From NCBI GenBank assembly GCA_902494035.1, contig CABURV010000006.1, positions 1 through 45,006 on the forward strand: a stretch of 45,006 nucleotides of DNA. The letters are read 5' to 3'. The DNA is from an uncultured Collinsella sp. (GTDB lineage: Bacteria > Actinomycetota > Coriobacteriia > Coriobacteriales > Coriobacteriaceae). The position numbers were made by a program, and so were the translations under genes. Below, in pieces: positions 34,761 through 43,484 of the stretch; within the stretch, counting starts at the first letter, position 1; each line of letters begins with the position of its first letter. The notes under the pieces are model-generated. The model did no database searches and was not told the DNA's origin. It was given only the letters and a program-made list of their open reading frames with translations.

Positions 34761-36038
34761 ATGTCCACTAAGTATGCAATCGTTGGCGGCAAGCTCATCG
34801 ACGGTACCGGTGCCGGGCCGGTCGAGAACTCCCTCGTTCTCGTCGACGACAACGGCAAGATCGAGTACGCCGGCGCCATGCAGGACCTTCCCGAGGGCGT
34901 TGAGGTCATCGACGCCGCCGGCAAGACCGTCCTTCCCGGCCTGATCGACACCCACCTGCACTTCTCGGGCAACTTGACCGACGATGACACCGACTGGGTC
35001 ATGCAGCCGCTCCTCGAGAAGCAGGCCGTCGCCGTCAAGCAGGCCTACGACTGCCTCACCCACGGCCTCACCACCGTCTGCGAGATCGGCCGCTTTGGTA
35101 TCCAGATCCGTGACTGCATCGACAAGGGCGTCTTCAAGGGCCCGCGCGTTCTGGCCACCGGCCTTGGCTTCTGCCGCGTTGCCGGCCACGGCGACTCCCA
35201 CCACTGCAGCCAGGAGCTCAACAAGGAATCGCACCCCTGGGGCGATCAGGTCGACGGTCCTTGGGATCTGCGCAAGGCCGTCCGCCGTCGCCTGCGCGAG
35301 AACCCCGATGCCATCAAGATCTGGGCTACCGGTGGCGGCATCTGGCGCTGGGACTCCGGCCGCGACCAGCACTACTGCTCCGAGGAGATCCAGGCCGTGG
35401 TCGAAGAGGCAAAGATGGTCGGCATCCCCGTGTGGAGCCACTGCTACAACAACCACGCCGCTGCCTACGATTCCGTTCGCTTTGGCTGCGAGCAGCTGAT
35501 TCACGGCTTCGATATCGATGAGCGCACCATGGACCTCATGGCCGAGCAGGGCACCTTCTTCACTCCGACGATCGCCTTCCTGCCCACCTGGTACGCCACC
35601 TATCCGCCCGTCTACGTTCCCGAGCTGCACGACAAGTACGAGGGCACCCTGGTCGAGAAGGAGCTGCAGCGCAACTACGACTGCCTGCGCGAGGCCAAGA
35701 AGCGCGGCGTCGTCATGACGATCGGCTCCGACTCCTTCTCCTTCGTCACCCCGTACGGCACTTGCTCCATCGAGGAGATGTACGAGTTCGTCGACAAGAT
35801 CGGCTTCACTCCGGTCGAGACCATCACCTGCGCCACCCTCAACGGTGCCAAGATGTGCCACATCGAGGACGAGACCGGTTCCATCGAGGCCGGCAAGTGC
35901 GCCGACCTGCTGGTCGTCAACGGTGACGTCGCCGCCGACATCCACGTGCTCAACACCGACAACATGGACGTCATCATGAAGGACGGCTGGATTGTCGAGG
36001 GCGGCACCTTCGGCGAGGCAAACAAGTACAGCGCCTAA
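34761..36038 (+). CDS. Metal-dependent amidohydrolase (imidazolonepropionase/prolidase-like)
   Basis: 425 residues of the amidohydrolase superfamily. Metal and catalytic candidates are His65 and His67 (DTHLHF), Lys186 (IKIWATGGG, a possible carboxylated lysine), His227 (WSHCYNNH), His248 (LIHGFD) and Asp324 (GSDSF). The C-terminal GSIEAGKCADLLVV is the typical return to the beta-sandwich domain. It hydrolyses a C-N bond, cyclic amide or dipeptide in the cytoplasm; the substrate is not identifiable. AAGGAGG precedes the ATG. The upstream amino-acid permease and the carbamate kinase suggest a nitrogen-yielding catabolic route. Confidence 0.88.
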   Translation: MSTKYAIVGGKLIDGTGAGPVENSLVLVDDNGKIEYAGAMQDLPEGVEVIDAAGKTVLPGLIDTHLHFSGNLTDDDTDWVMQPLLEKQAVAVKQAYDCLTHGLTTVCEIGRFGIQIRDCIDKGVFKGPRVLATGLGFCRVAGHGDSHHCSQELNKESHPWGDQVDGPWDLRKAVRRRLRENPDAIKIWATGGGIWRWDSGRDQHYCSEEIQAVVEEAKMVGIPVWSHCYNNHAAAYDSVRFGCEQLIHGFDIDERTMDLMAEQGTFFTPTIAFLPTWYATYPPVYVPELHDKYEGTLVEKELQRNYDCLREAKKRGVVMTIGSDSFSFVTPYGTCSIEEMYEFVDKIGFTPVETITCATLNGAKMCHIEDETGSIEAGKCADLLVVNGDVAADIHVLNTDNMDVIMKDGWIVEGGTFGEANKYSA

Positions 36039-36079
36039 GCTACCGTTCATCGATGGCTTGATGTAAAACACAGTATTTG

Positions 36080-36094
36080 ATTGCATAATGCAAT
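36080..36094. promoter_or_regulatory. Palindrome ATTGCATAATGCAAT
   Basis: A perfect seven-base inverted repeat around one A contains the TTGCATAAT motif also found at 21032-21066 and 30434-30442. It lies 42 bases after the amidohydrolase stop and immediately before a terminator. It may be an operator or contain a CATAAT -10 element for the histidine kinase gene. Confidence 0.45.
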
Positions 36095-36096
36095 GG

Positions 36097-36122
36097 AGAG
36101 GGTCGCTTGCGGCCCTCTTTAT
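36097..36122 (+). terminator. Intrinsic terminator between amidohydrolase and lytS-type gene
   Basis: AGAGGG (36097-36102) pairs with CCCTCT (36113-36118), with inner T-G and CG pairs, and is followed by TTTATTG. It lies about 35 bases before the next start codon, so it could also sit in that gene's leader. Confidence 0.75.
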
Positions 36123-36156
36123 TGCTATGGGGTGCGTCGGTAAGAAGGAGATGACG

Positions 36157-37542
36157 GTGGATCTCAATAGGCTGATTCTGGGCAAGAGCTACAACTCTAC
36201 CAAGGTCTTTCGTACCGCTCAGCATGTGGTTCAAGCCATCTTGCTCGGTATTGTCGTTCCGCTGCTTATCCTGCTGCTCATCTGGGATCTAACCGATAAT
36301 CCCAATCCCGTTCCGGCCGTTGTCGTCATTGCCGGCTTGGTCATGCTGTGCTTCTTCTTCTCGTACGTCTTTGTCGTTCCCGACGACCTCACATCGAGCG
36401 CAACCGACCGCACGCTCGCCATCGCTTCAAAAATATTCGCCTACACGTCGCGCGGCCTTACGCCCGAAGCTGCCCTGGGCGCCTCTAAGATCATCCTGTC
36501 CGAAACTATCGCCTCTGCCATCTGCTTTACCGACGGCAAGCAGGTGTTGGCAAGCTGGGGCGAGGACTCGGCAAAATGCCCCGCGGGCACCCCGGTGGTG
36601 CTGCGGACTACGCTCAACGTGATCAACAGCGGTGAGCAAAGCGTGTTCTCGCGCGATGCCTCGACCGAGACAGGTGGCTACTTTCCGCGCCTGCGCGCCG
36701 GTATTGTCGCACCGCTTACCGTGCGCGGGCATTGCGTGGGCACGCTCGAGTTGTATTATCCCCGTCTGAGCAGCATCGATATGCGCCAGACGGCGCTTGC
36801 CTCGGGCTTTGCCGACCTCATTTCCACGCAGCTTGCGAGCTTTGAGCTCGAGCGCCAGGACGAGCTTACGGCCCGCGTGGAGCTGCGCGCCTTGCAATCG
36901 CAGGTCGATCCTCATTTTCTGTTTAACACCATCAGCACCATCGTGTCGCTCGTACGTACCGAGCCGGACAAGGCCAGGTCGCTGCTGATCGACTTTTCCA
37001 ATTACTACCGTCAGACGCTTTCTGATTCCGATACCCTCACAACGCTCGAGCACGAGGTGGAACAGGGCACTCGCTATATCAATCTTATGCAGGCTCGTTA
37101 TGGCGACGGCCGTCTGCGCGTCTCGGTCGATATCGACTTTGAGGTGCGCGATTGCATGGTGCCGCCGTTTATCTTGCAGCCGTTGCTCGAAAACTGCATC
37201 AAGCACGCGCAGCGCGAGACCGAGCCGCTTTCTATTCATGTTAGGGCTTTCGAGACCGATGACGGTTTGGAGATCATCGTCGAGGACGACGGCATCGGTA
37301 TGAGCGAAGAAGTCTGCGCGCATCTGTTTGAGCAACATCGCCTGGAGGAGCCCGAGAGCATTACCGCCGACGGCTCCGTCAAGCGAGGTTGCGGCCTGGC
37401 GCTCTTCAACGTGCTTCAGCGCATCCATTTCTTTTACGGAGAAGATTCCGGCATGCGCGTGAAGTCCCAGGAGGGCGTGGGAACGCAGGTCATCGTCGAG
37501 CTGAACGGCGAGCCGCATGAGCCGGCGCCGTTGACGGCGTAG
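36157..37542 (+). CDS. LytS-type sensor histidine kinase, first pair
   Basis: 461 residues. Two membrane helices (about 26-44 and 53-74) are followed by a GAF-like sensory domain (about 95-235). A His_kinase domain follows with LQSQVDPHFLFNT (phospho-acceptor His253) and then an HATPase domain (LLENCIKHA, EDDGIGM). I chose GTG 36157 as start: AAGGAG lies six bases upstream, whereas the ATG at 36151 abuts that site and the ATG at 36088 has none. It senses an unknown signal at the membrane and phosphorylates the response regulator encoded 38 bases downstream. The kinase at 42069 is a clear paralogue. Confidence 0.9.
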   Translation: MDLNRLILGKSYNSTKVFRTAQHVVQAILLGIVVPLLILLLIWDLTDNPNPVPAVVVIAGLVMLCFFFSYVFVVPDDLTSSATDRTLAIASKIFAYTSRGLTPEAALGASKIILSETIASAICFTDGKQVLASWGEDSAKCPAGTPVVLRTTLNVINSGEQSVFSRDASTETGGYFPRLRAGIVAPLTVRGHCVGTLELYYPRLSSIDMRQTALASGFADLISTQLASFELERQDELTARVELRALQSQVDPHFLFNTISTIVSLVRTEPDKARSLLIDFSNYYRQTLSDSDTLTTLEHEVEQGTRYINLMQARYGDGRLRVSVDIDFEVRDCMVPPFILQPLLENCIKHAQRETEPLSIHVRAFETDDGLEIIVEDDGIGMSEEVCAHLFEQHRLEEPESITADGSVKRGCGLALFNVLQRIHFFYGEDSGMRVKSQEGVGTQVIVELNGEPHEPAPLTA

Positions 37543-37580
37543 CACGCGGTTGGATTGAGAGAAAAAGAGGGGAAGCACAT

Positions 37581-38315
37581 ATGTCCGAAGGCTGGAACAT
37601 CTTGGTGGTTGATGACGAACCTCCCATTAGGGCTGAGCTACGCTATCTGTTGGAAAAGGATACGCGTGTGGGCCAGATTGCCGAGGCGGGCAATGTCACC
37701 GAGGCCGTGGAGTCGATTCTCTCGAACAAGCCCAACGTGTTGTTTTTGGACATCACGATGCCCGGCCGCTCGGGAATTGAGCTTGCCGAGACGCTGCAGA
37801 ACCTAAAGACGCCGCCGGTGGTTGTGTTTGTGACGGCGTTTGCCGAGTTTGCCGCCGATGCGTATAACCTCGATGCGGTCGACTATGTCGTCAAGCCGGT
37901 CGAGGACGCACGCCTGTCAAAGGCACTCGACAAGATCGAGGCAGCCTTGGGTGCCCGTCGTGTTATCCACGCTCCGCGCCAGCCTTTGCGTCTGACGGTG
38001 GACCGCGGGGGCAAAAAGGTGTTCATTCCCGCCGCAGACGTCTGCTACTTTGAGGCGCGCGCCGATTTTTGCAACGCCATCTGCGCCGAGGGAACGTACC
38101 TGATCAATGAGTCGATCTCTTCGCTCGAGCGTCGCTTGGTCTCCGAGGGCTTTATTCGCGTTCATCGCAGCTATCTGGTCAATTTGGAAGACGTGCACAA
38201 TGTCGAGATCGGTTCCACGGGTCTTATGGAGCTCAGACTCGATCGCGTAACCTCGACGGTGCCCGTGTCCCGCCGTCGCGCTGCCGAGGTTAAAGCACAC
38301 TTGGGGCTTGCGTAG
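37581..38315 (+). CDS. LytTR-family response regulator, first pair
   Basis: 244 residues. A receiver domain (about 5-120) has the acidic pair Asp11-Asp12, phospho-acceptor Asp57 (FLDITMPG) and Lys105 (DYVVKPVE). A LytTR DNA-binding domain follows (about 138-240) with FIRVHRSYLVNLEDV. LytTR regulators bind paired direct repeats and often control surface or peptide-related genes. GAGGGGAAG precedes the ATG. The gene follows its cognate kinase by 38 bases. Confidence 0.92.
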   Translation: MSEGWNILVVDDEPPIRAELRYLLEKDTRVGQIAEAGNVTEAVESILSNKPNVLFLDITMPGRSGIELAETLQNLKTPPVVVFVTAFAEFAADAYNLDAVDYVVKPVEDARLSKALDKIEAALGARRVIHAPRQPLRLTVDRGGKKVFIPAADVCYFEARADFCNAICAEGTYLINESISSLERRLVSEGFIRVHRSYLVNLEDVHNVEIGSTGLMELRLDRVTSTVPVSRRRAAEVKAHLGLA

Positions 38316-38340
38316 ACGGTCTGCGTGCCGTCGTTTACCA
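38315..38340 (+). terminator. Weak terminator-like hairpin after the first LytTR gene
   Basis: GACGG (38315-38319) pairs with CCGTC (38328-38332) and is followed by GTTTA. It is short and the tail is poor, so termination may be partial. Confidence 0.35.
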
Positions 38341-38407
38341 TCGCAGGTTTGGCATGGGCGCGCGGTGGGCATAATGGGTGGCATCGAATGAAATCGAAAG
38401 GATCATT

Positions 38408-39352
38408 ATGCCCGCGCTTATCACCCATCATCTGTTTGGCGAGGAAAGCATCGACCGTCTTCCGCAGGGCGTCATCACGTCCGATGAAGAGCGCATTGCC
38501 TTTATCTTGGGCAACCAAGGCCCCGACCCGTTTTTCTTTCACATTCTGACACCGCGTGTTTCCGACTGCACGCTGCTGGCGCAGGTCATGCATCGGTCGC
38601 GCATGTCTCGCCAGTTCGCGTGCCTGCGCGACGGCGTGTCGCATCTGCTGCCGCGCGACGCCAGCTTGGGTCGCGCCTTTGCGCTGGGCCTGCTGTCTCA
38701 TTACGTGCTCGACCGCAACGCCCACCCCTTTGTCTATGAGCAGCAGTTTGGCATCGTGGAATCCGACTCAGAGCTTGAGGATTCGAGCAGTCAGGTCCAT
38801 GCCGTGATCGAGAGCGACCTGGATGTACTGATGCTGCAGCTTAAACGCGATGGCGCTACGGTCGACGATTACCCGCCGGCGGGCGAGATCGTCACCACCG
38901 ATCGCATCAATCGCGTGGCCGGCGTGCTGATGAGCTATGTTGCCGGACGCGTGTATGGCATTGACATTCCGGCGGGGGAGTACGGTGCTGCCGTTGCCAA
39001 TATGCAGCGACTTTACCGCGCGATTGAGCCGGCCGGCTCCGCAAAGACGCGCGCGATCTCGCTGGTTGAGGGCTTGGTGCACGACTACTCGCTGCTCGAC
39101 GGCCTTGCCCATCGCGTGACGACGGAGCTGCCCGAGCGCACCGGTAACCTGGGCCATCTGACATGGAAGAATCCCTTTACCGACGAGGTCTCGAACGAGA
39201 GTTTCCCCGAGGTCTTTGATCGCGCGCTGGTCGATTACGAGTGCACGGTCGCACGTTTTATCGAGACCGGTGACATGGATGCCGTGACCAGTCACGTCAA
39301 CTACAGCGGTCGCGTGCTCAATGCCGATGAGGAGTTCGACCGCGAGGAATAG
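38408..39352 (+). CDS. Zinc-dependent phospholipase C-like protein
   Basis: 314 residues. THHLFGEES at the N terminus, NQGPDPFFF and LLSHYVLDRNAHPF carry the His and Asp residues expected of the zinc-dependent phospholipase C/S1-P1 nuclease fold. No signal peptide is visible, unlike secreted clostridial phospholipases, so it is probably cytoplasmic and may act on another phosphoester. AAAGGA before ATG 38408 sets the start; the frame extends ten codons upstream. A CATAAT -10-like box lies at 38370-38375. It lies between the two LytTR systems. Confidence 0.8.
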   Translation: MPALITHHLFGEESIDRLPQGVITSDEERIAFILGNQGPDPFFFHILTPRVSDCTLLAQVMHRSRMSRQFACLRDGVSHLLPRDASLGRAFALGLLSHYVLDRNAHPFVYEQQFGIVESDSELEDSSSQVHAVIESDLDVLMLQLKRDGATVDDYPPAGEIVTTDRINRVAGVLMSYVAGRVYGIDIPAGEYGAAVANMQRLYRAIEPAGSAKTRAISLVEGLVHDYSLLDGLAHRVTTELPERTGNLGHLTWKNPFTDEVSNESFPEVFDRALVDYECTVARFIETGDMDAVTSHVNYSGRVLNADEEFDREE

Positions 39353-39406
39353 GGCTCGTGCGTGCCCCTTTGCCGAATCCTTACCGGCGGTTCTGGACAA
39401 TTGGGG

Positions 39407-39412
39407 TACGAT
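39407..39412 (+). promoter_or_regulatory. Candidate -10 box for the UMF1-type transporter
   Basis: TTGGGGTACGAT carries a TACGAT -10-like hexamer 41 bases before the transporter start codon. The GGGGTANNAT form recurs upstream of nifJ (26188-26193). Confidence 0.4.
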
Positions 39413-39453
39413 GAGCTAACTGCATATCGGGCGAATACGAAGGGTCCCTGTCC

Positions 39454-40713
39454 ATGAAATACACCAAGCTCGAGCGTAACTGGGTTATGTATGATGTGGG
39501 CAATTCGGCCCTCGTGCTGCTCAATACCTCGGTGGTGCCCATTTACTTTAACGCCATCAATACCGGCGCTTCCTCGGCCGACCTGGTGGTCGCCTGGGGC
39601 AATGCGCAGACGATTGCCTCGCTGGTCATCGCCATGCTCATGCCCATTCTGGGCGCGCTTGCCGACTACGCCGGCAACAAGATCAAGTTCTTCTTGGGCT
39701 TCTTCCTCACGGGCCTGGTGCTTTGCCTGGCGCAGGCTATCCCAATGTCCGCCATGGCATTTTTGACCGTGTACGTGCTGTGCACCATCGGCCTTAACTC
39801 TTCTATGACGTTCTACGACGCCATGCTGCCCGACATTACCACCGACGAGCGCATGGACGCCGTGTCCAGCTCGGGTTATGCCTGGGGCTACATCGGTTCC
39901 ACCGTGCCGTTCGTCATCTGCCTGGCGCTCATCATGGGTGGCCCCGCTCTTGGTGTCCCCACCATGCTGGCAACGCGTCTGTCGTTTATCATCACCGGTG
40001 CCTGGTGGCTCATCTTTACCCTGCCGCTCATTCGCACCTATAAGCAAAAGTACGGTCGCGAGCGCGGTCCCGAGGACACCATCGGCCACATCGTGGGCGG
40101 TGTGTTCTCCGAGGTCGGACACACCATGCGCGAGATCGCCCACAACAAGACCGTGCTGGTCTACATGATCGCGTTCTTCTTCTATATCGACGGTGTGCAC
40201 ACGGTCATTTCCATGGCAACCAGCTACGGATCGGCCTTGGGCATCGATTCGACCCAGTTGGTCCTGGCGCTGCTCGTCACGCAGTTCGTGGCCTTTCCGT
40301 CCGCCATCATCTACGGCAAGCTTGCCGGACGCGTGGGCACGCTCAACATGATCTTGGTGGCAGTCGCCGCCTATATGGGCATTGTGCTGTTCGCCGCGTT
40401 CTTCCTAAAGACCGCCTTTGAATTCTGGGTGCTTGCCATTATGGTCGGCCTGTTCCAGGGCGGCGTGCAGGCGCTCAGCCGTAGCTACTTTGGCCGCATT
40501 ATCCCCAAGGAAAAGTCCAACGAGTACTACGGCTTCTTTGACATCTTCGGTCGTTATGCAAGCGTCATGGGCACTTTCCTAGTGTCGGTCGTCACCTCGC
40601 TGACCGGCAACCCGTCGCTGGGCGTCCTTTCCATTGGCGTGCTGCTGATCGTTGGCTTTATGCTGCTGGTCCGCCTGTCCCGCATGACTCGGGCGGCAGA
40701 GCATGCCGCATAG
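39454..40713 (+). CDS. MFS transporter, UMF1/Atg22-like family
   Basis: 419 residues with about twelve membrane helices. The N-terminal WVMYDVGNSALVLL and the segment NSSMTFYDAMLPDIT are typical of bacterial UMF1 (Atg22-like) major-facilitator proteins. The substrate is unknown; distant eukaryotic relatives export amino acids from vacuoles. The ribosome site is modest (AGGG). It is probably monocistronic, since a terminator lies between it and the next gene. Confidence 0.87.
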   Translation: MKYTKLERNWVMYDVGNSALVLLNTSVVPIYFNAINTGASSADLVVAWGNAQTIASLVIAMLMPILGALADYAGNKIKFFLGFFLTGLVLCLAQAIPMSAMAFLTVYVLCTIGLNSSMTFYDAMLPDITTDERMDAVSSSGYAWGYIGSTVPFVICLALIMGGPALGVPTMLATRLSFIITGAWWLIFTLPLIRTYKQKYGRERGPEDTIGHIVGGVFSEVGHTMREIAHNKTVLVYMIAFFFYIDGVHTVISMATSYGSALGIDSTQLVLALLVTQFVAFPSAIIYGKLAGRVGTLNMILVAVAAYMGIVLFAAFFLKTAFEFWVLAIMVGLFQGGVQALSRSYFGRIIPKEKSNEYYGFFDIFGRYASVMGTFLVSVVTSLTGNPSLGVLSIGVLLIVGFMLLVRLSRMTRAAEHAA

Positions 40714-40805
40714 GAGCGAGCGGCTATTGTGCCTGTCCACGGTACTCTTTTGGGGTTATCCGCAATAAACATTGCGACTTGCGAGCAATGATTTGCCCAA
40801 GTGGG

Positions 40806-40811
40806 TATGAT
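40806..40811 (+). promoter_or_regulatory. Candidate -10 box of the glycosyltransferase-LytS-LytTR operon
   Basis: GTGGGTATGAT gives a TATGAT hexamer 73 bases before the glycosyltransferase ATG, with the terminator at 40828-40863 lying between promoter and gene. Confidence 0.45.
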
Positions 40812-40827
40812 GGAATCAGCTAGGTCG

Positions 40828-40863
40828 CGGGGCGTCGCCTGTGTTTGGCGGCGTCCCGTTTTT
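40828..40863 (+). terminator. Intrinsic terminator just before the glycosyltransferase gene
   Basis: A 12-pair stem (40828-40839 with 40847-40858, two G-T pairs) closes a seven-base loop and is followed by TTTTTGTG. It ends 21 bases before the start codon and lies downstream of a candidate promoter. It may attenuate the operon, or simply end transcripts from the transporter gene. Confidence 0.8.
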
Positions 40864-40884
40864 GTGTTGCAGGGAGGGTAAGGC

Positions 40885-42072
40885 ATGAACGCCACAGTCG
40901 TGATTCCAACGTATTGGGCGGGCGATGACGCTTGCGCAAACGCCCCTGGCACCTATGACCATTCGACGCGACTCAACGCCGACAATCCCGAACTCGACCG
41001 CTGCCTGGCCTCGCTTGAGCAGGTACGTGACATCCCGCGCATCATCCTTTTGGTGGTCTGTCCCGTTTCTGCCACAGCCGATGTGTCGCTGCGCGTGCAC
41101 GAGATTGTCGACGCGCATCCCACGCTCAAGGTCACCGTTGTCACCAACACCCAGGCCTCGCGCATCGCAGACCGGGTTGCTCAGATCGCGCCCAAGGGTT
41201 CGGGCGAGTGCGTGAGCCTGCGAGGCTACGGTGCCATCCGCAATATGGGGCTAGCCTGCGCCGCTGTGCTGGGGCATGACGCGGTTATCTTCTTGGATGA
41301 CGATGAGACTGTCATCGACGCCGACTTTATGAAGCGCGCGACCTATGCGTTGGGGCAGCAGACGCGTCAGGGCTTGCCGATCTTGGTCAAGAGCGGCTAT
41401 TTCTACGATCGCGACGGCTCGCCGCTGGCTCCCACGGACAAGGCGGGCATCTGCCATCGTTGGTGGACCAAGCGCATCGAGTTCAACCGTTGGATGAAAA
41501 AGGCGCTCTCGGGCACCCGCATCTCGCGCTCCAACTACGTGTGCGGCGGCCTGATGGCCCTGCACGCCCGCGCCTTTACGCGTGTGGCCTTTGACCCGTT
41601 TATCACCCGCGGCGAGGACTTGGATTATCTCTTTAACATGCGCATGTTTGGCTACGACGTGTGGTTCGATAACGAGTGGACCGTGCGCCATCTGCCGCCG
41701 GAGTCCGAAAAGCGCTCGCCGCGCTTTATGCAGGATGTATACCGTTGGTACTACGAACGGGCCAAGTTGACATTCGCCGCGCATCAAAAGGAGCTCATTC
41801 CCGTTACGGCGGCATCGCTCATGCCCTACCCGGGTCCGTGGATTTCGCGCGAGCTCGACGACCGCGTGCTCAAGACCGCTATGGTCCGCAGCGTGTTTAC
41901 CCGCGAGCATGAGGGCTACCTGCGCATCTGGCGCCATGGTATCGACGAGGCAAAGGCCTATGCGCGCCAAAACGCTGCAAGCTATCTGCGTTTCCAGAGC
42001 TTTTGGCCCAAGATCATGGATGGGCTTTGGCGTGACGCACAACTGATCAGTATCCTGGAGGGGGCCGAATGA
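40885..42072 (+). CDS. Glycosyltransferase, family 2-like
   Basis: 395 residues. The GT-A nucleotide-sugar fold begins VVIPTYWAGDD. RGYGAIRNMGLACA, the DxD-type motif FLDDDE (Asp138-140) and RGEDLDYLFNMRMFGYDVWF match GT2 acceptor-side motifs. No membrane helix is evident, so it should act at the cytoplasmic face on an unknown acceptor such as a wall polymer or glycolipid. GGGAGGGTAAGG precedes the ATG. Its stop codon overlaps the next kinase start (ATGA), tying a biosynthetic enzyme to a two-component system. Confidence 0.85.
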   Translation: MNATVVIPTYWAGDDACANAPGTYDHSTRLNADNPELDRCLASLEQVRDIPRIILLVVCPVSATADVSLRVHEIVDAHPTLKVTVVTNTQASRIADRVAQIAPKGSGECVSLRGYGAIRNMGLACAAVLGHDAVIFLDDDETVIDADFMKRATYALGQQTRQGLPILVKSGYFYDRDGSPLAPTDKAGICHRWWTKRIEFNRWMKKALSGTRISRSNYVCGGLMALHARAFTRVAFDPFITRGEDLDYLFNMRMFGYDVWFDNEWTVRHLPPESEKRSPRFMQDVYRWYYERAKLTFAAHQKELIPVTAASLMPYPGPWISRELDDRVLKTAMVRSVFTREHEGYLRIWRHGIDEAKAYARQNAASYLRFQSFWPKIMDGLWRDAQLISILEGAE

Positions 42073-43412
42073 TCGACCGCCGCGCCCAGCGCGATAGTTC
42101 AATATCAATCTTTCGCATCATTGCCGTTGCCTGCGCCATTTGCGTGCTGGTGTACTTTATTTTTGCCTTGGCGACCGGTATCGAGCCGATCGCCACGGTG
42201 ATTGCCTGCGCGCTGCTGTGCATCTTTCTGTGCATCTTTATCTTTTTGACGCTCAATCCCGATTCGGTACGCTCCCAGTACACCGAGGAGACGCTCTCGG
42301 TGGCCTCGGCCATGCTCGAGGACATTAAGGGTGGCCTGACGCAGGAATCGGCGCTTTTGGTGTGCCGGCGTATCCTGCCCGAGACGCGTGCCATGACCGT
42401 TGCCATCACCGATGAGAGCAACGTGCTTGCCTGCGCGGGCGAGTTTGAGGAAAAGCTACTGCCAGATTCTCCCATTCATACGCTTGCCACACGCTACGTT
42501 ATCGAGCATGGCATCGTGCAGTCGTTCAACCGTATGGTGGATGTCGTGGGCTCGGACGGTTCGCACAACCAAGTCCCCGCCGGCATTATCGCCCCCATCA
42601 AGGTGGGCGATCGTACCGTCGGCACGCTCAAGTTCTACTACAAGACCCCGCGCGCCGTCGACCGTACCCAGTATGCGCTTGCCTCGGGCTTTGCCGAGAT
42701 CTTGTCCACGCAGCTCGCCATCCACGAGCTCGAGGTACAAAAGGAACTCACGGCGCGTGCCGAGGTGCGTGCGCTGCAGGCGCAGATTAACCCGCACTTC
42801 CTGTTCAACACGCTGAACACCATTGCATCGTTTACGCGCACCGACCCGCTGCGGGCCCGCGAACTGCTTCGTGAGTTCTCATCGTTCTATCGCGCCACGC
42901 TCGACAACTCGGGATCGCTCATTCCGGTCTCGCGCGAGGTCGCACAGACCAAGCGCTACCTTACCTTTGAGAAGGCCCGCTTTGGCGAGGACCGCGTGCT
43001 TGCGACGTTCGATGTGTCCGAGGACGTGGAAGATACGCTGGTGCCGGCGTTCGTGATCCAGCCGATTGTCGAGAACGCCGTGCGTCATGGTATGGGCGAT
43101 GACGACGCCCTGAGGATCGACGTGACCGTTCACCAAGACGGCGAGGATGCAATCTTGATTGCCGTGGCCGATAATGGCGTGGGCATGGATGAGGGCACCG
43201 CCGCCAGACTGTTTGACGAGCGCTCTGCCCGTCCCGACGCCAGCTCTCCCCAGGGTGGCGGCGCCGGTGTGGCCATGCACAATATTTCGGAGCGCATCCA
43301 TCGCTTTTATGGGCCACACTCCTATACGCGTGTCGAATCGGCGCCGGGCAAGGGCACCAAGGTGCTCCTTCATCTTGATTTGTCAGAGAGCATCTTTGAC
43401 ATTCAAGAGTAA
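42069..43412 (+). CDS. LytS-type sensor histidine kinase, second pair
   Basis: 447 residues. Two membrane helices (about 14-36 and 39-62) are followed by a GAF-like domain (about 85-225). The His_kinase motif LQAQINPHFLFNTLN (His243) and an HATPase domain (PIVENAVRHG, ADNGVGMDEG) follow. It has the same layout as the kinase at 36157, and the two share segments such as TALASGFA/QYALASGFAE before the catalytic core, pointing to gene duplication. Its ATG overlaps the glycosyltransferase stop by four bases. Its regulator is encoded about 70 bases downstream. Confidence 0.92.
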   Translation: MIDRRAQRDSSISIFRIIAVACAICVLVYFIFALATGIEPIATVIACALLCIFLCIFIFLTLNPDSVRSQYTEETLSVASAMLEDIKGGLTQESALLVCRRILPETRAMTVAITDESNVLACAGEFEEKLLPDSPIHTLATRYVIEHGIVQSFNRMVDVVGSDGSHNQVPAGIIAPIKVGDRTVGTLKFYYKTPRAVDRTQYALASGFAEILSTQLAIHELEVQKELTARAEVRALQAQINPHFLFNTLNTIASFTRTDPLRARELLREFSSFYRATLDNSGSLIPVSREVAQTKRYLTFEKARFGEDRVLATFDVSEDVEDTLVPAFVIQPIVENAVRHGMGDDDALRIDVTVHQDGEDAILIAVADNGVGMDEGTAARLFDERSARPDASSPQGGGAGVAMHNISERIHRFYGPHSYTRVESAPGKGTKVLLHLDLSESIFDIQE

Positions 43413-43484
43413 AATAAAAGGCTACGGGCTCAACGTCATGCGACGGATGCCCGGCGTAGTTAGTTGACGAAAGGTTTTATCCCT

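Noticed and set aside
36088..36156. Upstream ATG starts for the first LytS-type kinase
   Set aside because: The frame there runs through the terminator hairpin at 36097-36122; the AAGGAG spacing fits only GTG 36157.
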